Positions 10,327 to 22,199 are shown, numbered from the stretch's first letter. The stretch is 64,000 nucleotides of DNA from Miscanthus floridulus (GCF_019320115.1 NC_089584.1:78621260-78685259), one strand, 5' to 3'. Notes: generated by a model from the sequence alone, not told the origin. A program made the numbers and translations.

Positions 10327-13300
10327 TGTGATGTCGAACTGGAGGCCTTCTAACATGGATGAGGTCATGCTAGCCGACTTCATCGTGAAGGGTCTGCTTC
10401 CATCAAAGGAGGTGGTGCATTGGAGGGATCCCATGCCGGAGGAGGTTGTTCCGCAAACCCAGGCCTGATGAGGTCATCTCCTTACTCGCCTTCCACAAGC
10501 GTGGGCTCGGGTACCTCGCGCATTGGTTCCTGCGCGGTCTCTTCAATGAGTGGGGCCTAGAGTTGCAAGCACCTCAACCCTAACTAGGGTGCTGCACATT
10601 GCTAGCTTCATCACAGTCTGTGAGGCTTTCCTCGGGATGGAGCCGCATGTGGATCTATTTCGGATGAGTCTTTATCAGGCAAGCCTTGTCTGAGGGAAAA
10701 TCGCCCTAGAACCACACCGGTTGGGGGTTTGCCTTGTAGAAGAGGCCGAAGCCATCAGGTCCCCTACTCCATGTATGCCCCTAGTGACTCCAATCGAGGG
10801 TGGCATGGCTAGTGGTTCTATATCAAGAACCTGGTGGAGGCATCAGTTCCCAACGTTTACTAGGGCTGAGGCCGGAGAAGTGGGAAAGTTGGACGTGGGG
10901 TCCTTCCCATCAACAGAAAAAGCTAGCGATTATTGAGTCGAAGCTTCAGAAGCTCATGCGGAATGGCCTCGATGGGTTGCTGGGTTTTCCACACCTTCTT
11001 CCACCAGTCGCGTTGCCCCGCTGGGGGAAAGTACATGACCTATGTTGGAATACTCTGGCCCAATGGATCCCTACTACGCATTGCCAGGAGGAGTTGTCAA
11101 AAGATGAAGTCTGGAGTTATCTTGGTCGGGTACTGCAATTGAGGGATGAAGACTCCCTCGAAGGGACGCCCAAACCCCTTCATGCTGCTAAGCTATCCGA
11201 TTTGGTATGTTTTTTCCCATGACCTTTTCCTTCTTGTTTTGATGTTTTGATTGATTTTGAGTTGCCTATTTCGAAGGGACTCGTAGGCTATAAATCCCAG
11301 CCACATCCTCCGAAAGGGCTGGAAGGCATAGTTCAACAAACCACCTAGAGGGAGGCTACACTTGCCAAGAAGAAAAAGAAAACTAAGAAGGTCCAGAGGA
11401 GGTTTCATAAGGAGAAGGAGATCAATAGGTGGGTCCATGGTGGTGAGAGCTGGAGCGACATGGAGGCAGAGCTCTAGTTGGAGGAGCCCATGTAGACAGG
11501 TGATGATGCGAGTTCCTTGGAGGATGAGGGAGACAGGGGTGCTACCGTGACCTTGGCGGAGCACTATGAGCCCGCGGCTGCCCCCGTCGATGGCGATCAT
11601 GGTATGGAGACATGCGGTGATGTTCCTGAGTTGAGGAAGCATGCCATGAGTGAGACACCACCCTCAAACAAGAGGTGAAGTGGGCACGGTCACCGCACCC
11701 TTTGGAGGCACCGTTGGCTTCTCAGCCCCTGCTTCGAGTGTGATAGAGCGCGCTGGTCGATCAGGGGAGCCTGATCATCCACTTGTTCCCTCAGGGTCAC
11801 CGCGCGTGCATGGCCATCAATGGGGAGATGCCCCAATGATTGCTCTAGTGGTCTCACCATGAGCTGGTGGTTGTGACCGTTCGTGAGCCGAATGGGGATC
11901 AACCATGTCGTCCCTACCCTCGATCGATCTAAGGGGGCGTGGACTGCGACCCCCGAGCGATCCTTGTCTGGTTGGCTCATCGTCAGCCAGTCGGGGTTTC
12001 AAGGTTCTACCGCTTTTGTCTGGCTATGTATTCATGCTTTCCTTTGCCCTCATAGTTGAGTTTTTGTGTGTGACTAACCTGTGTTTGTGCCTTCTCTTGC
12101 AACGACCATGCTCTGGTGGGTCACGATGAGCGGTGAGGGAAGCAGGTTGGTGGTGGCATGACCTTCCTTAATGAGGGTCATTTCTTCCTGACCGGTCATG
12201 AGTACGGCGGTAGCGGTGGTAGCGGCGGTGGTGATGGTAGTGATCCCCATGGTGTCAGCAGAGGCTGGGTTAGGGGTGACTCTTGCGATCCCTCCCCCAC
12301 CGGTAGTGGAGAAGGAGAGGAGGGAAGCTGGGCTCCCTGTCTCGCCTAGCGGAGGAGTGCACGGTTTGCCCACCTAGTCAAAGCTAGAGGGGGCCGAAGG
12401 AGCCACGACCAGGCCAAAGGTAGAGTAGCTAACAGTGAGCCATGGAGTTCTGGTGGTGGACATCCCCTTCAACAACAAGGAAGACACTAGGGTGGAGCCG
12501 CTAGCCATCCCACCATCCTAGAAGTTGGTGATGATCCAATCGTCGCTTGATACTGTGATGGCTAGATCTTCTGGCGGGTCAAGGGCCATCCATGAGTTGG
12601 TGTGGCCTTGCCTTAGTGAGCCAAGAAAGGCCTAGTTCGTCCTTCATGATGAGGAGGAGGTGAAGCTTTGGCACCTGCTTAGGGAGAGAGGACTGTCGAT
12701 GGAGTTTGATCTCGCCCTTACCAAGGCAAAGCTCAAGGTGATGTCGAACTGGAGGCCTTCTAACATGGATGAGGTCATGCTAGCCGACTTCATCGTGAAG
12801 GGTCTGCTTCCATCAAAGGAGGTGGTGCATTGGAGGGATCCCATGCCGGAGGAGGTTGTTCCGCAAACCCAGGCCGATGAGGTCATCTCCTTACTCGCCT
12901 TCCACAAGCGTGGGCTCGGGTACCCCGCGCATTGGTTCCTGCGCGGTCTCTTCAATGAGTGGGGCCTAGAGTTGCAGCACCTCAACCCAACTAGGGTGCT
13001 GCACATTGCTAGCTTCATCACAGTCTGTGAGGCTTTCCTCGGGATGGAGCCGCATGTGGATCTATTTCGGTGAGTCTTTATCAGGCAAGCCTTGTCTGAG
13101 GGAAAATCGCCCAGAACCACACCGGTTGGGGGTTTGCCTTGCAGAAGAGGCCGAAGCCATCGGTCCCCTACTCCATGTATGCCCCTAGTGACTCCAATCG
13201 AGGGTGGCATGGCTAGTGGTTCTATATCAAGAACCTGGTGGAGGCATCGTTCCCAACGTTTACTAGGGTGAGGCCGGAGAAGTGGGAAAGTTGGACGTGG

Positions 13301-15090
13301 GGTCCTTCCCATCAACAGAAAAAGCTAGCGATTATTGAGTCGAAGCTTCAGAAGCTCATGCGGAATGGCCTCGATGGGTTGTGGGTTTTCCACACCTTCT
13401 TCCACCATCGCGTTGCCCCGCTGGGGGAAAGTACATGACCTATGTTGGAATACTCCGGCCCAATGGATCCCTACTACGCATTGCCGGAGGAGTTGTCAAA
13501 AGATGAAGTCTGGAGTTATCTTGGTCGGGTACTGCAATTGAGGGATGAAGACTCCCTCGAAGGGACGCCCAAACCCCTTCATGCTGCTAAGCTATCCGAT
13601 TTGGTATGTTTTTTCCCATGACCTTTTCCTTCTTGTTTTGATGTTTTGATTGATTTTGAGTTGCCTATTTCGAAGGGACTCGTAGGCTATAAATCCCAGC
13701 CACATCCTCCAAAAGGGCTGGAAGGCACAGTTCAACAAACCACCTAGAGGGAGGCTACACTTGCCAAGAAGAAGAAGAAAACTAAGAAGGTCCAGAGGAG
13801 GTTTCATAAGGAGAAGGAGATCAATAGGTGGGTCCATGGTGGTGAGAGCTGGAGCAACATGGAGGCGGAGCTCGAGTTGGAGGAGCCCTTGTAGACAGGT
13901 GATGACGCGAGTTCCTTAGAGGACGAGGGAGACAGGGGTGCTACTATGACCTTAGCGGAGCACTATGAGCCCGCGGCTGCCCCCGTCGACGACGATCATG
14001 GTATGGAGACACGCGGTGACATTCCTAAGTCGAGGAAGCATGCCATGAGTGAGACACCACCCTAAAACAAGAGGCGAAGTGGGCGCGGTCACCACACCCT
14101 TTGGAGGTGCCGTTGGCTTCTCAGCCCCTGCTCCGAGTGTGATAGTGCGCGTTGGTCGATCGGGGGAGCCTGATCATCCACTTGTTCCCTCAGGGTCACC
14201 GTGCGTGCATGGCCATCAACGGGGAGATACCCCAATGATTGCTCTAGTGGTCTCACCGTGAGCTGGTGGCTATGACCGTTCATGAGCCGAATGGGGATCG
14301 ACCGTGTCGTCCCTACCCTCGATCGATCTGAGGGGGCGTGGACTGTGACCCCCGAGCGATCCTTGTCTGGTTGGCTCATCGTCAGCCGGTCGGGGTTTCA
14401 AGGTTCTGCCGCTTTTGTCTAGCTATGTATTCATGCTTTCCTTTGCCCTCATAGTTGAGTTTTTGTGTGTGACTAACCTATGTTTGTGCCTTCTCTTGCA
14501 GCGGCCATGCTCCAGCGGGTCACGATGAGCGGCGAGGGAAGCAGGTTGGCAACGGCGTGACCTTCCTTAATGAGGGTCATTTCTTACTGATCGGTCATGA
14601 GTACGGCGGTAGCGGTGGCAGCGGCGGTGGTGATGGTAGTGATCCCCATGGTGTCAGTAGAGGCCAGGTCGGGGGTGACTCTTGCGATCCCTCCCCCACC
14701 GGTAGTGGAGGAGGAGAGGAGGGAAGCTGGGCTCCCTATCTCGCCCAGCGGAGGAGTGCACGGTTCGCCCGCCTAGTCAAAGTTGGAGGGGGTTGAAGGA
14801 GCCACGACCAGGCCAGAGGTAGAGTAGCTAACGGTGAGCCATGGAGTTCTGGTGGTGGACATCCCCTTCAATGACAAGGAAGACACTAGAGTGGAGTCGC
14901 CAGCCATCCCGCCATCCTAGAAGTTGGTGATGATCCAATCGTCGCTTGATACTATGATGGCTGGATCTTCTGGCGGGTCAAGGGCCATCCATGAGTTGGT
15001 GTGGCCTTGCCTCAGTGAGCCAAGAAAGGCCTAGTTCGTCCTTCATGATGAGGAGGAGGTGAAGCTTTGGCACCTGCTCAGGGAGAGAGG
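10327..15090 (+). repeat. Direct tandem duplication (~2.4 kb unit) of the accessory gene
   Basis: Unit 1 (10327-12690) and unit 2 (12737-15090) are nearly identical. The offset is 2410 bases at the start codon and 2399 from about 11090 onward, because unit 1 contains 11 extra single bases. The junction near 12737 shares the word CAAGGTG with the left edge of unit 1 (about 10323-10329), suggesting recombination or template switching at a short match. The bases between the units (12691-12736) are the continuation of the gene beyond unit 1. Confidence 0.85.
10331..12738 (+). pseudogene. Antisense accessory gene of element B, copy 1 (Transposase_28-type), frameshifted
   Basis: Plus strand, antisense to element B. 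It starts with the family N-terminus MSNWRPSNMDEVMLADFIVK (from 10331). The downstream parts match copy 2 in order: Transposase_28-type domain, then a lysine-rich stretch (about 11365-11420), then a poorly conserved middle, then the start of a coiled-coil domain (VLHDEEEVKLWHLLRERG, 12639-12692). Eleven single-base insertions between about 10467 and 11087 destroy the domain's frame. A likely intron runs from the GTATGT near 11204 to the AG before GGACTCGTAGGC (about 11275), the equivalent of copy 2's 13604-13675. At its end the gene reads in frame into the start of copy 2 (LALTKAKLKVMSNWRPS), a fusion made by the duplication. No function is known. Confidence 0.6.
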
Positions 15091-16431
15091 CCTTGGAGAG
15101 GGTTGAGCTCATCCATCAGGCCATGACTATTGACCTGCCAAGCATTGCAGAGGTAAGTTTTCTGCGTTCCTGGTGATGTCTTTGATTCCCTGGCATTTAA
15201 ACAGTTATCTCAGCACTCCTGCTTCTTGTCTCATAGGACCTAGAGATGATGTCGATCCACAAGTCCTAGGTTTCTCTAGGAGGAGCATGGTCAGATGGAG
15301 CAAGAAGCGATGGAGTTATGGTAGGTCGATGAGCTCAGGTACAAGCTGGAGTCCGCCCAGCTATGAGTCCCAAGACTGAGGTGGCCAAGGCGACTGGGAG
15401 ATACGTGCGGATTGAGTGGGCGACTAGTTGCCGAGCAGAAACTTGATGCGGTGAAGGCCCACTTGGTGGCGACTAAGGTGAATGCTCAGGAAGTCCATGG
15501 AGGCTCTAGAAACAAAGTGGAAGGTCCGCTTGGATGCCAAGCGGGAGGTCGTCATGCTCCAGGGGGCAGATGCTTGGGGCAGAGGAGTTAAACACTCGGC
15601 TGCTCAAGAGGGTGACCTAGCAAGAGGAAGAGCTTTCCATTCTCGAAAGTGCCCACCTCAGTACGTACCTATTCTACCCTCGGTTTCTACCTTAGGATCT
15701 TTCTTTTCCTTGCTCCTGAATTTGTCATCCTGTTTCTAGAACTAGGTGGGAAGATTGGCTCTCTAGAGCAAGGGCTAGAGACGGTCAAAGCGACGAATGG
15801 TCGAAGCATGGAGGCACTAGCCCAGTCCCTTGAGGAGCAACATGCTCTCAAGGGAGAGCTTGACCAGCTTCGCAACATTGCGCATGTGGTGGTTTCTGAG
15901 GTGTTCGGGTTGGGATCGAGCACTAGTACGCCCGCCGTCTAGCTGGCAGAGGTCCCAAATGAAGTTTGGGCGCTCATCTCCAATGACATGTTCTACGGGA
16001 CATCGGGGGTGCTAACCTTGGTGGCGACCCACTACCCTGATCTAGAATTCATGGCCATCTACAGAGGATATGTCGATGGGTGGAGCGTAGACAAGATCCT
16101 TGCACTGGGGGAAAGTTTGGTGCCACATGCACAGGTGGTCGCTGAGCAGGTCACCACATAGTGGGTGATGGAGGCTCTCCATTTGACTATAGCCATAGAT
16201 GTGCGCCGTGAAGACATCATCTAGCCTACGGAGGCAGCGGAGGCTAGGTCAGAGGTGAGCGTCGTCCCTCCCCCAACCGAGCCGAACATCATCCCGACCA
16301 CAGCCGAGCCGAGTGCCATTGTCCCGACCACAACCGAGCTGCCTTCGTCCTCGCCAACCGCACCATCAACCGGCACAGCTGGGGGGCACAATAGAGTTAA
16401 AGTAGAAATAGTCAGTTTATGTAAAAGATGA
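12741..16431 (+). pseudogene. Antisense accessory gene of element B, copy 2 (Transposase_28-type)
   Basis: The N-terminal domain is readable from 12741: MSNWRPSNMDEVMLADFIVK, FHKRGLGYPAHWFLRGLFN, ELQHLNPTRVLHIASFITV and AFLGMEPHVDLFR. A TGA at about 13071 stands where family members have Arg (CGA to TGA). One base is missing in the run of G near 13127, after which the frame resumes with ALQKRPKPSVPYSMYAPSDS. Introns with good signals are at 13604-13675 (GTATGT...AAG) and 15153-15236 (GTAAGT...CATAG). The C-terminal part (15740-16431) shows heptad-like coiled coil (LAQSLEEQHALKGELDQL), the family motif IYRGYVDGWSVDKI (about 16057-16098) and a Pro/Thr/Ser/Ala-rich tail, ending at a TGA (16429-16431). 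Only about 470 bases separate its stop from the convergent end of the pol gene. Confidence 0.65.
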
Positions 16432-16902
16432 ATTCATGGGGGAGCCCCTGTGTGAACAATTTTTACATTTGTGAATATTTTAAGTTCATTTTGTGATGGA
16501 ATCACTTGTGAGGGGAAGCCTGTCCCATCCGCCCTTGTTTTTATCCTTGTGTAGCTTTGTTTTTTGTCCTTTCTTTTTTGCACCTACCCGTTGACCCGTA
16601 GGCTACAACCTTAAGAACCCAAGCGTGGCCCACAAGGCTTAGCTGATCATAACCATAGGTCGTAGTGGGGTGTGATCGGTTGGAAGGCTAAAGCACAAGT
16701 TATGTAGGGTAATCAGAGGAACGGGATGCCCTTTCATTTGGGCGACACCCTTTTGTTTGAACGAGAAGTGTTACTACATGATAGTAAAAAAGGGGTGGTA
16801 TCACACCCCCAGTGGAGCCCCCGAGCAACCCAGGACGAGAGTGCTCAGGCTAGGGCGCTGTAGGAGCAAGCATTGAATGGAAATAAATGGTAAGACTGAG
16901 CT
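16432..16902. other. Spacer between convergent accessory gene and pol
   Basis: This short region is shared by the 3' ends of the plus-strand accessory gene and the minus-strand pol. It holds T-rich stretches on the plus strand (16460-16480 and 16555-16580) that could serve as 3'-end signals. No gene is seen. Confidence 0.45.
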
Positions 16903-17950
16903 TTAGGGAAAGAAATGATGTAACTATTCGATGTTCCATGTGTTGATGAGAGTGTTGCTGCTGTTGTTGTCCTTCAGTCGGTAAACGCCCTGGTCAGATC
17001 ACCTTGGCCACCATGTACAGTCCTTCCCATGGTGGAGAGAGAGCTTATGTTTGTCCTTAGTTGACTGGGTCCTCCGGAGTACTGAGATCACCTGACCTCG
17101 AGGATTCTCCACCTGATTTTTCTTTCATGGTACCTACGAAGAGTTTGCTGGTAACGAGCAGGAGCAGATGATAGTCATCTCATGAGCCTCCTCTAGTAGG
17201 TCGACTGTGTCCTACTGAGCCTCCATGGCTCAGTCTCGATCGAAGGCCTTTACTCTTGGGGCACCGTGATCGAGGTTGGATGGCAACACTGCTTTGGCTC
17301 TGTATGCTAGGAAGAAAGGGGTGAACCCCATGGACCGGTTTGGGGTCATTCTTAGGCTCCAGAGGATCACTAGGACCTCTGCAACCCATCACCCTAGCAT
17401 ACTTTTTGAGTCGGTCATAGATGCAGGGCTTGAGTCCTTGGAGGACCATGCCATTAGCTAGCTCGACCTGACCATTAGTACGTAGGTGTCCGACCGAGGC
17501 CCAATCGATCTCGATGATGTATCCATCACAAAGTCTAGGAACTTCTTCCTGGTGAAGTTTGTTCCATGGTCGATGTTGATACAGTTAGGGACACCAAATC
17601 GATAGATGATGTTGAGGAAGAACTTGACCGCCTCTTTCGAGCGGATATTGGTGATGGGCTTCGCCTCTATCCACTTGGTGAACTTGTCCACCACCATGAG
17701 TAGGTGAGTGAAGCCATCCATGGCCTTTTTTAGGGGTCTGACCATATTGAGGCCCCTAGACCATGAATCGGCCAGGTGATGGGGATGGTCTGAAGCTCCT
17801 ACGCTTGGCAGGTGAGTTTACCGAGTGTAGAAATGGCATCATTCACACCTACGGACCACCTCCACTACATCTCACAGCATAGTGTGCTAGTAAAAACCTT
17901 GGCTGAAAGGCTTTCCCTGACCAGCGACCTTGGGGCTACGTGATGTCCAC
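16903..17950 (-). pseudogene. Integrase region of element B pol, degenerate
   Basis: Minus strand. The integrase core is readable from 17745 down: GFTHLLMVVDKFTKWIEAKP (first Asp), FGVPNCINIDHGTNFT (second Asp; usual form TDNGTQF) and, in another frame, NGQVELANG (Glu; usual NGQVERANG). The C-terminal conserved words are LRRTQSTKDKHKLS (about 17040-17085) and NTWNIE (about 16930), then a stop at 16903-16905. Integrase would insert the cDNA into the genome; frameshifts and stops make this copy inactive. It is followed by the convergent antisense gene. Confidence 0.7.
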
Positions 17951-18423
17951 AAATTCTAGCATGGACTTCGAGGAGAAGCTGTTTCCCCTGGTCGGTCGGG
18001 ATGCACTTCATGAGCACTCCCGATGAACTTCACTTGTAAAGTTCATTACTAATGGCGACGAACATCTTAGCACTGTCGAGCGATTCATCAGTGCTTTAGT
18101 CCTTTCTAGTGGGAGAACCTCCTCAAGGAGGTTGGCGAGCAGTGGTGCTCTCTAGCTAGCTAGATCAAGTATGGAGGCTGCCAAGGTCAGAGCCCCTGAG
18201 CAGCTCAGTCAGGGGTCGGGGCATGTCAGAGGGTCGAAGCCCCCGAGTGCCTAGATTGGTGTTGGAGCACGTCTAGGTTAGATCCTCTCGGATGCGGGTA
18301 GATGGCTCGTGGAGGTCGTTTACAAAAACCCCATCAACGGGCAGTTCCTTGTCTAGCCACCAATTTTGTGAGGAAGTCAGTGGTGTCGTTGTCCTTTCGA
18401 GAGACATGATGCAGCTCGATCTC

Positions 18424-19212
18424 TCAGAACTTGTCCTCGAGCTTACGTGCCTCCTTGTAGTATGCCGCTATGAGAGGGATCTTGCAGGAGGACCCCTTCA
18501 TGACTTGGTTGATGACCAACTCTGAGTCACCACAAACATACAGCCACGTGGCACCGAGCTCGACGATGACGCACAGCCCATTGATGAGGGCCTCATAGTC
18601 GACGGCATTGTTTGAGCCTAAAAAATGGAGGTGGATCGCGTAGCGGAGCCTGCTTCCATCTAGGGAGATCAGAACCACTCCAGCCCCCGAGCCAGGTGCC
18701 ATGACTGACCCATTGAAGTACATCATCCAGTACTTGTGGGTGACATCTGGGGTCAAGAGCTGGACTTCCATCCATTCAATAATGAAGTTGGCAAGAGCCT
18801 GAGACTTAATAGCGGTGCGGGAGACATACCTAATGTCATGGCCCATGAGCTCGAGAGCCCACTTGGAGATTCGGCCAATGGTGTCGTGGTTACGGACGAC
18901 CTCCCTAAGTGGGTACAAGGTGATGGCTATGACCTCGTGGTCGGTGAAGTAGTGTAGGAGCTTCTGGGTCGCCATCAGCATGGCGTACAGAAGCTTTTGA
19001 ACCTAGGGGTAGTGAATTTTGGCGTCAGTGAGTACCTCACCGATGAAGTACATTGGCCATTGGACCTTCAGGGGGTGTCCCGATTCCTCCCTCTCAAGGA
19101 CGAGGGCAGCGCTCACAACATGGTTGCTTGCCGCGATGTAGAGGAGGGATTCTCCCCATTTGGGAATGATGAGGATTGGGGCCGACATCAGTGATGCTTT
19201 GAGGCTTTCCAA
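18424..19212 (-). pseudogene. RT connection and RNase H of element B pol
   Basis: Frame 19212-19003 holds the RT connection (PKWGESLLYIAASNHVVSAA and REESGHPLKVQWPMYFIGE), ending IHYP. Frame 18981-18424 continues with YVSRTAIKSQALANFIIEWM and the RNase H core: YFNGSVMAPGSGAGVVLISL, NAVDYEALINGL and VCGDSELVINQVMKG. RNase H removes the RNA strand of the RNA:DNA hybrid. The first catalytic acidic residue, normally YFDGS, is Asn here (AAT for GAT). The later Glu and Asp are kept. The D-to-N change alone should inactivate the enzyme. Confidence 0.75.
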
Positions 19213-19416
19213 AGCCTACTATGCCTCCTTTGTCCAGACAAATGTGTCTGTCTTCTCAAGAAGTTTGTAGAGAGGCATTCCCCATTCGCTTAGTCAGGAG
19301 ATGAACCGGTTTAGGGTGGCCAAACAGCTGGTGAGCCTCTATATGACCTTGACGTTGCGTATAGGGCCCATGTTAGAGATGGACGTGACTTTTTTAGGGT
19401 TGCTTTGATGCTACAC

Positions 19417-20060
19417 TCAGACATGATGTATCCGAGCAGCTTCCCCTTTGGAACCCCAAAAACACATTTTTTTGGGATTCAATTTGACGCTGAACCTTCG
19501 GAGGTTCACGAATGTGGCGGCCAAGTTTACGATCAGGTCGCTAGCTTGAGCCGTTTTCACCACTATGTCATTTACATAGACAACGATTGTTGGTTTTGGC
19601 CGCTCGACTTGGTCAGGTTGGTCGGGCGGGTCGATTTGGTTGGCGAAGCATCGCTGCATGCACTGTTGATTGGTGGCACCAATGTTCTTTAGACCAAAAG
19701 GCATGGTTACATAATAGTATGAACCGTATGGGGTGATGAATGAAGTCACGACCTAGTCAGACTCTTTCATCATGATCTGGTGGTAGCCTAAGTAGGCATC
19801 CTAGGAAGGAGAGGATTTTGCACCCTGAGGTGGAGTCAACTATCTGATCTATGCGTGGTAAAGGGAAGTGATCCTTTGGGCATGCCTTAATGAGGCTAGT
19901 ATAGTCAATACACATTCTCCATTTCCCATTCTTCTTTTTCACAAGAACATGATTAGCTAGCCAGACAGAGTGGTATACCTCTTTGATGAATCTGGCTGCT
20001 AGAAGTTTGGCGATCTCCTCGCCTATGGCCCTGCGCCTCTCGTCTATCAAAGCAACAGCA
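19417..20060 (-). pseudogene. Reverse transcriptase of element B pol, broken
   Basis: Two frames carry the RT. Frame 20050-19757 has EEIAKLLAARFIKEVYHSVW, KKKNGKWRMCIDYTSLIKA and CPKDHFPLPRIDQIVDSTSG. Frame 19749-19417 has TSFITPYGSYYYVTMPFGLK, the active-site word VVYVNDIVVK and the segment after it. In this group the active site is YVDD; here it is YVND (AAT for GAT), a G-to-A change that removes a metal-binding aspartate. Between the frames a conserved block is damaged and shifted. The sequence belongs to the Tat/Athila side of Ty3/gypsy, and the antisense ORF favours Tat. Confidence 0.75.
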
Positions 20061-21400
20061 GGCAGTTGCTTAGTGGGCTTTGAACCCAGGGCGACGCATA
20101 GTGCAAGCTAGGTGACCTCCCTCGGTATGCTCGGCATGTCAGAAGGCTTCCACGCGAAGACATCATGATTTGCGCATAGAAAGTCAGGTGAGCTTCGCTT
20201 TCCTATTTGGCTAGGAGCTTGGTCCCAATCCGCACCATCTTGCTTGGGTTGCTAGGGGTCAATCTCCACCGCCTTGGTTTCCTTAGTCGGATGGAAGGTG
20301 CTTGTGGAGGTCTGCCCATTGCGGTCAGGGACTGCTGGAGTCACTGAATTCCTGAGCTCCTGGAGCTTGGTGGAGTTGATGACGACAGTGGCGAGCTTGT
20401 AATACTCACGGTCACACATGTAGGCATGCGAGAAGGTGCTACCTATGGTGAAGACACCATTCGGCCCTCGGCATCTTTAGCTTGAGGTAGGTGTAGTTGG
20501 GGATCACCATGAACTTGGCATAGCATGGCCGCCCCAAGATGGCAGTGGTAGGACCCTAGAAAGTCCACAACCTTGAAGGTTAGGACCTCCGAGTGGAAGT
20601 TGGCGCGGTTGCCAAACATGATGGGCAGGTCGATCTACCTGAGTGGGTATGCCTACGTCCTCAGGATCATGCTGTGGAAGGGAGAGCTCAATGGGCGGAG
20701 CTCCGACCAAGGGATGTGCATGGCGTCGAGGGTGTCGACGTAGAGAATGTTGAGGCCACTGTCTCTGTCCATTAGCACCTTAGTGAGGTGCTTCTTGTGG
20801 ATGATGGGGTCAATGATGAGCGGGTAGCGACCCTAATCGAGCAATAGGGGGAAGGATGGTCTGTCTTATCAAAAGTGATCAAGGAGTTCAATTAGCTAAG
20901 GAAAGAGGGGATGGCCGACTCGGCGGTGCATGCCTCTCTAGTAGCATACCTTGTGCTGGTGCTTGGAGTGGATGGCATCAGATCTCCTAAAGATTATGAG
21001 GCATTCCTCAGGGTCGGGGAAGCCAGTCTTCATCCTTGCCCACCACTGCCTCCTTTCTTGGCCGCCTCCTCCTTGCCTTTCCCTTCCTTTGGCTTGGCGG
21101 CTTACCGCAGGAAGTGCTTGAGTAGCTCATAGTCCTTGTAGAGGTGTTTGATGGGATAGGCAGTGGTTGGTGTATGGACTCTCTATGAGCTTGTCAAAGT
21201 GGTCGGGCTAGCCCTGCTGGGACTGCTTGCCCATGCGGTCAGGCCGCAACGACCAAAGCTGGGTTAGGCCGGTCATTGCCAATCCTTCTTTTTCTTCTTG
21301 CCCTTTTGTGTGGAGGGCCACTCCCCTTGGTCCTCTGTGCTTGGCCTTACCCCTATCCTGACCATCGCTGAAGACTGCCCCAACTACCTCCTCACCGGAG
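20061..21400 (-). pseudogene. Protease and gag-pol linker of element B, strongly decayed
   Basis: This is the minus-strand stretch between RT and gag. Short phrases typical of the family remain (for example VIPNYTYLKLKMP near 20470-20510), but no continuous frame and no clear DTG/DSG active site was found. Position and residual similarity are the only support. Confidence 0.4.
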
Positions 21401-21418
21401 GTGTGGTTCATGGCGATG

Positions 21419-22190
21419 TCAAGCAGGTCGTGGGTGGTACAGGGGCTTCACACGGTCGAGCTTGTGGATTAGGGACTTGTAGGTTGTCCCTAGAGAGGAA
21501 TAGCACTGACGACTGTCCGCAGTCAACAACACTAGGAAGGGAGTTGCACTACTTTGAGAACATGCAGATGTAATCCTGCAGGGACTCGTTGGGCTCCTGC
21601 TGGTAGCTCTTGAGGTCCTAGGAATTCCCAGGATGGATATACGTCCCCTAGAAATTTCGACGAAGACCCCCTTGAGATCCGCCCAGTCGTAGATGCTGTC
21701 GGGTGAAAGGAATTCAAGCCATGCTCGAACATGCTCCCCCACGCTAGATGTGGAGGTACTGGATGATGAAGTAGTCATCATCCACTCCTTCGGCTCAAGT
21801 AGGCGAGCTAGAAGTCTTCGAGCCACTATACCGGGGTTTGTCTCCCCGGTGTACCTGGTGATGTTGGTGGGCGGTTGGAAGCGCTGTGGGAACGACACTT
21901 TCTGGATGCGGCGACCAAAGATCCATGGCCCTAGGCCATTCGGACTAGGGGCTTCAGGTCGTTCGGATCAGTCCGCCATGCCTGGGGTGTGTGTCCTCAC
22001 ACTCCTCGATGGTTAGGCCAGGGCCCACACCACCTGATCTCACCACCACTTCAATGGACAGTCACCATCATGCTGGGCAGTGGCATTGATTGTTGATGAT
22101 GCTATGAGTGTCACGGTTCAGCCCAAGTCATTTGCGCATAGGTGGTCGATGTGGAGCGGGCATTCGGTTGGGCTGTGGCGTAGCCGTGGC
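21419..22190 (-). pseudogene. gag core of element B
   Basis: Frame 21898-21419 starts FPQRFQPPTNITRYTGETNP. A change of frame near 21740 continues it with the retrotransposon gag signature GTYIHPGNS-DLKSYQQEPN and ESLQDYICMFSK. Gag forms the virus-like particle. Upstream (higher coordinates) more gag-like coding continues to about 22190, where the foreign insertion begins. Stops and frameshifts make it non-functional. Confidence 0.65.
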
Positions 22191-22199
22191 CTCCTGCTC

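Noticed and set aside
12644..13315. 223-codon minus-strand frame
   Set aside because: Exact antisense shadow of the Transposase_28-type domain of accessory-gene copy 2, which has the recognisable family motifs on the plus strand.
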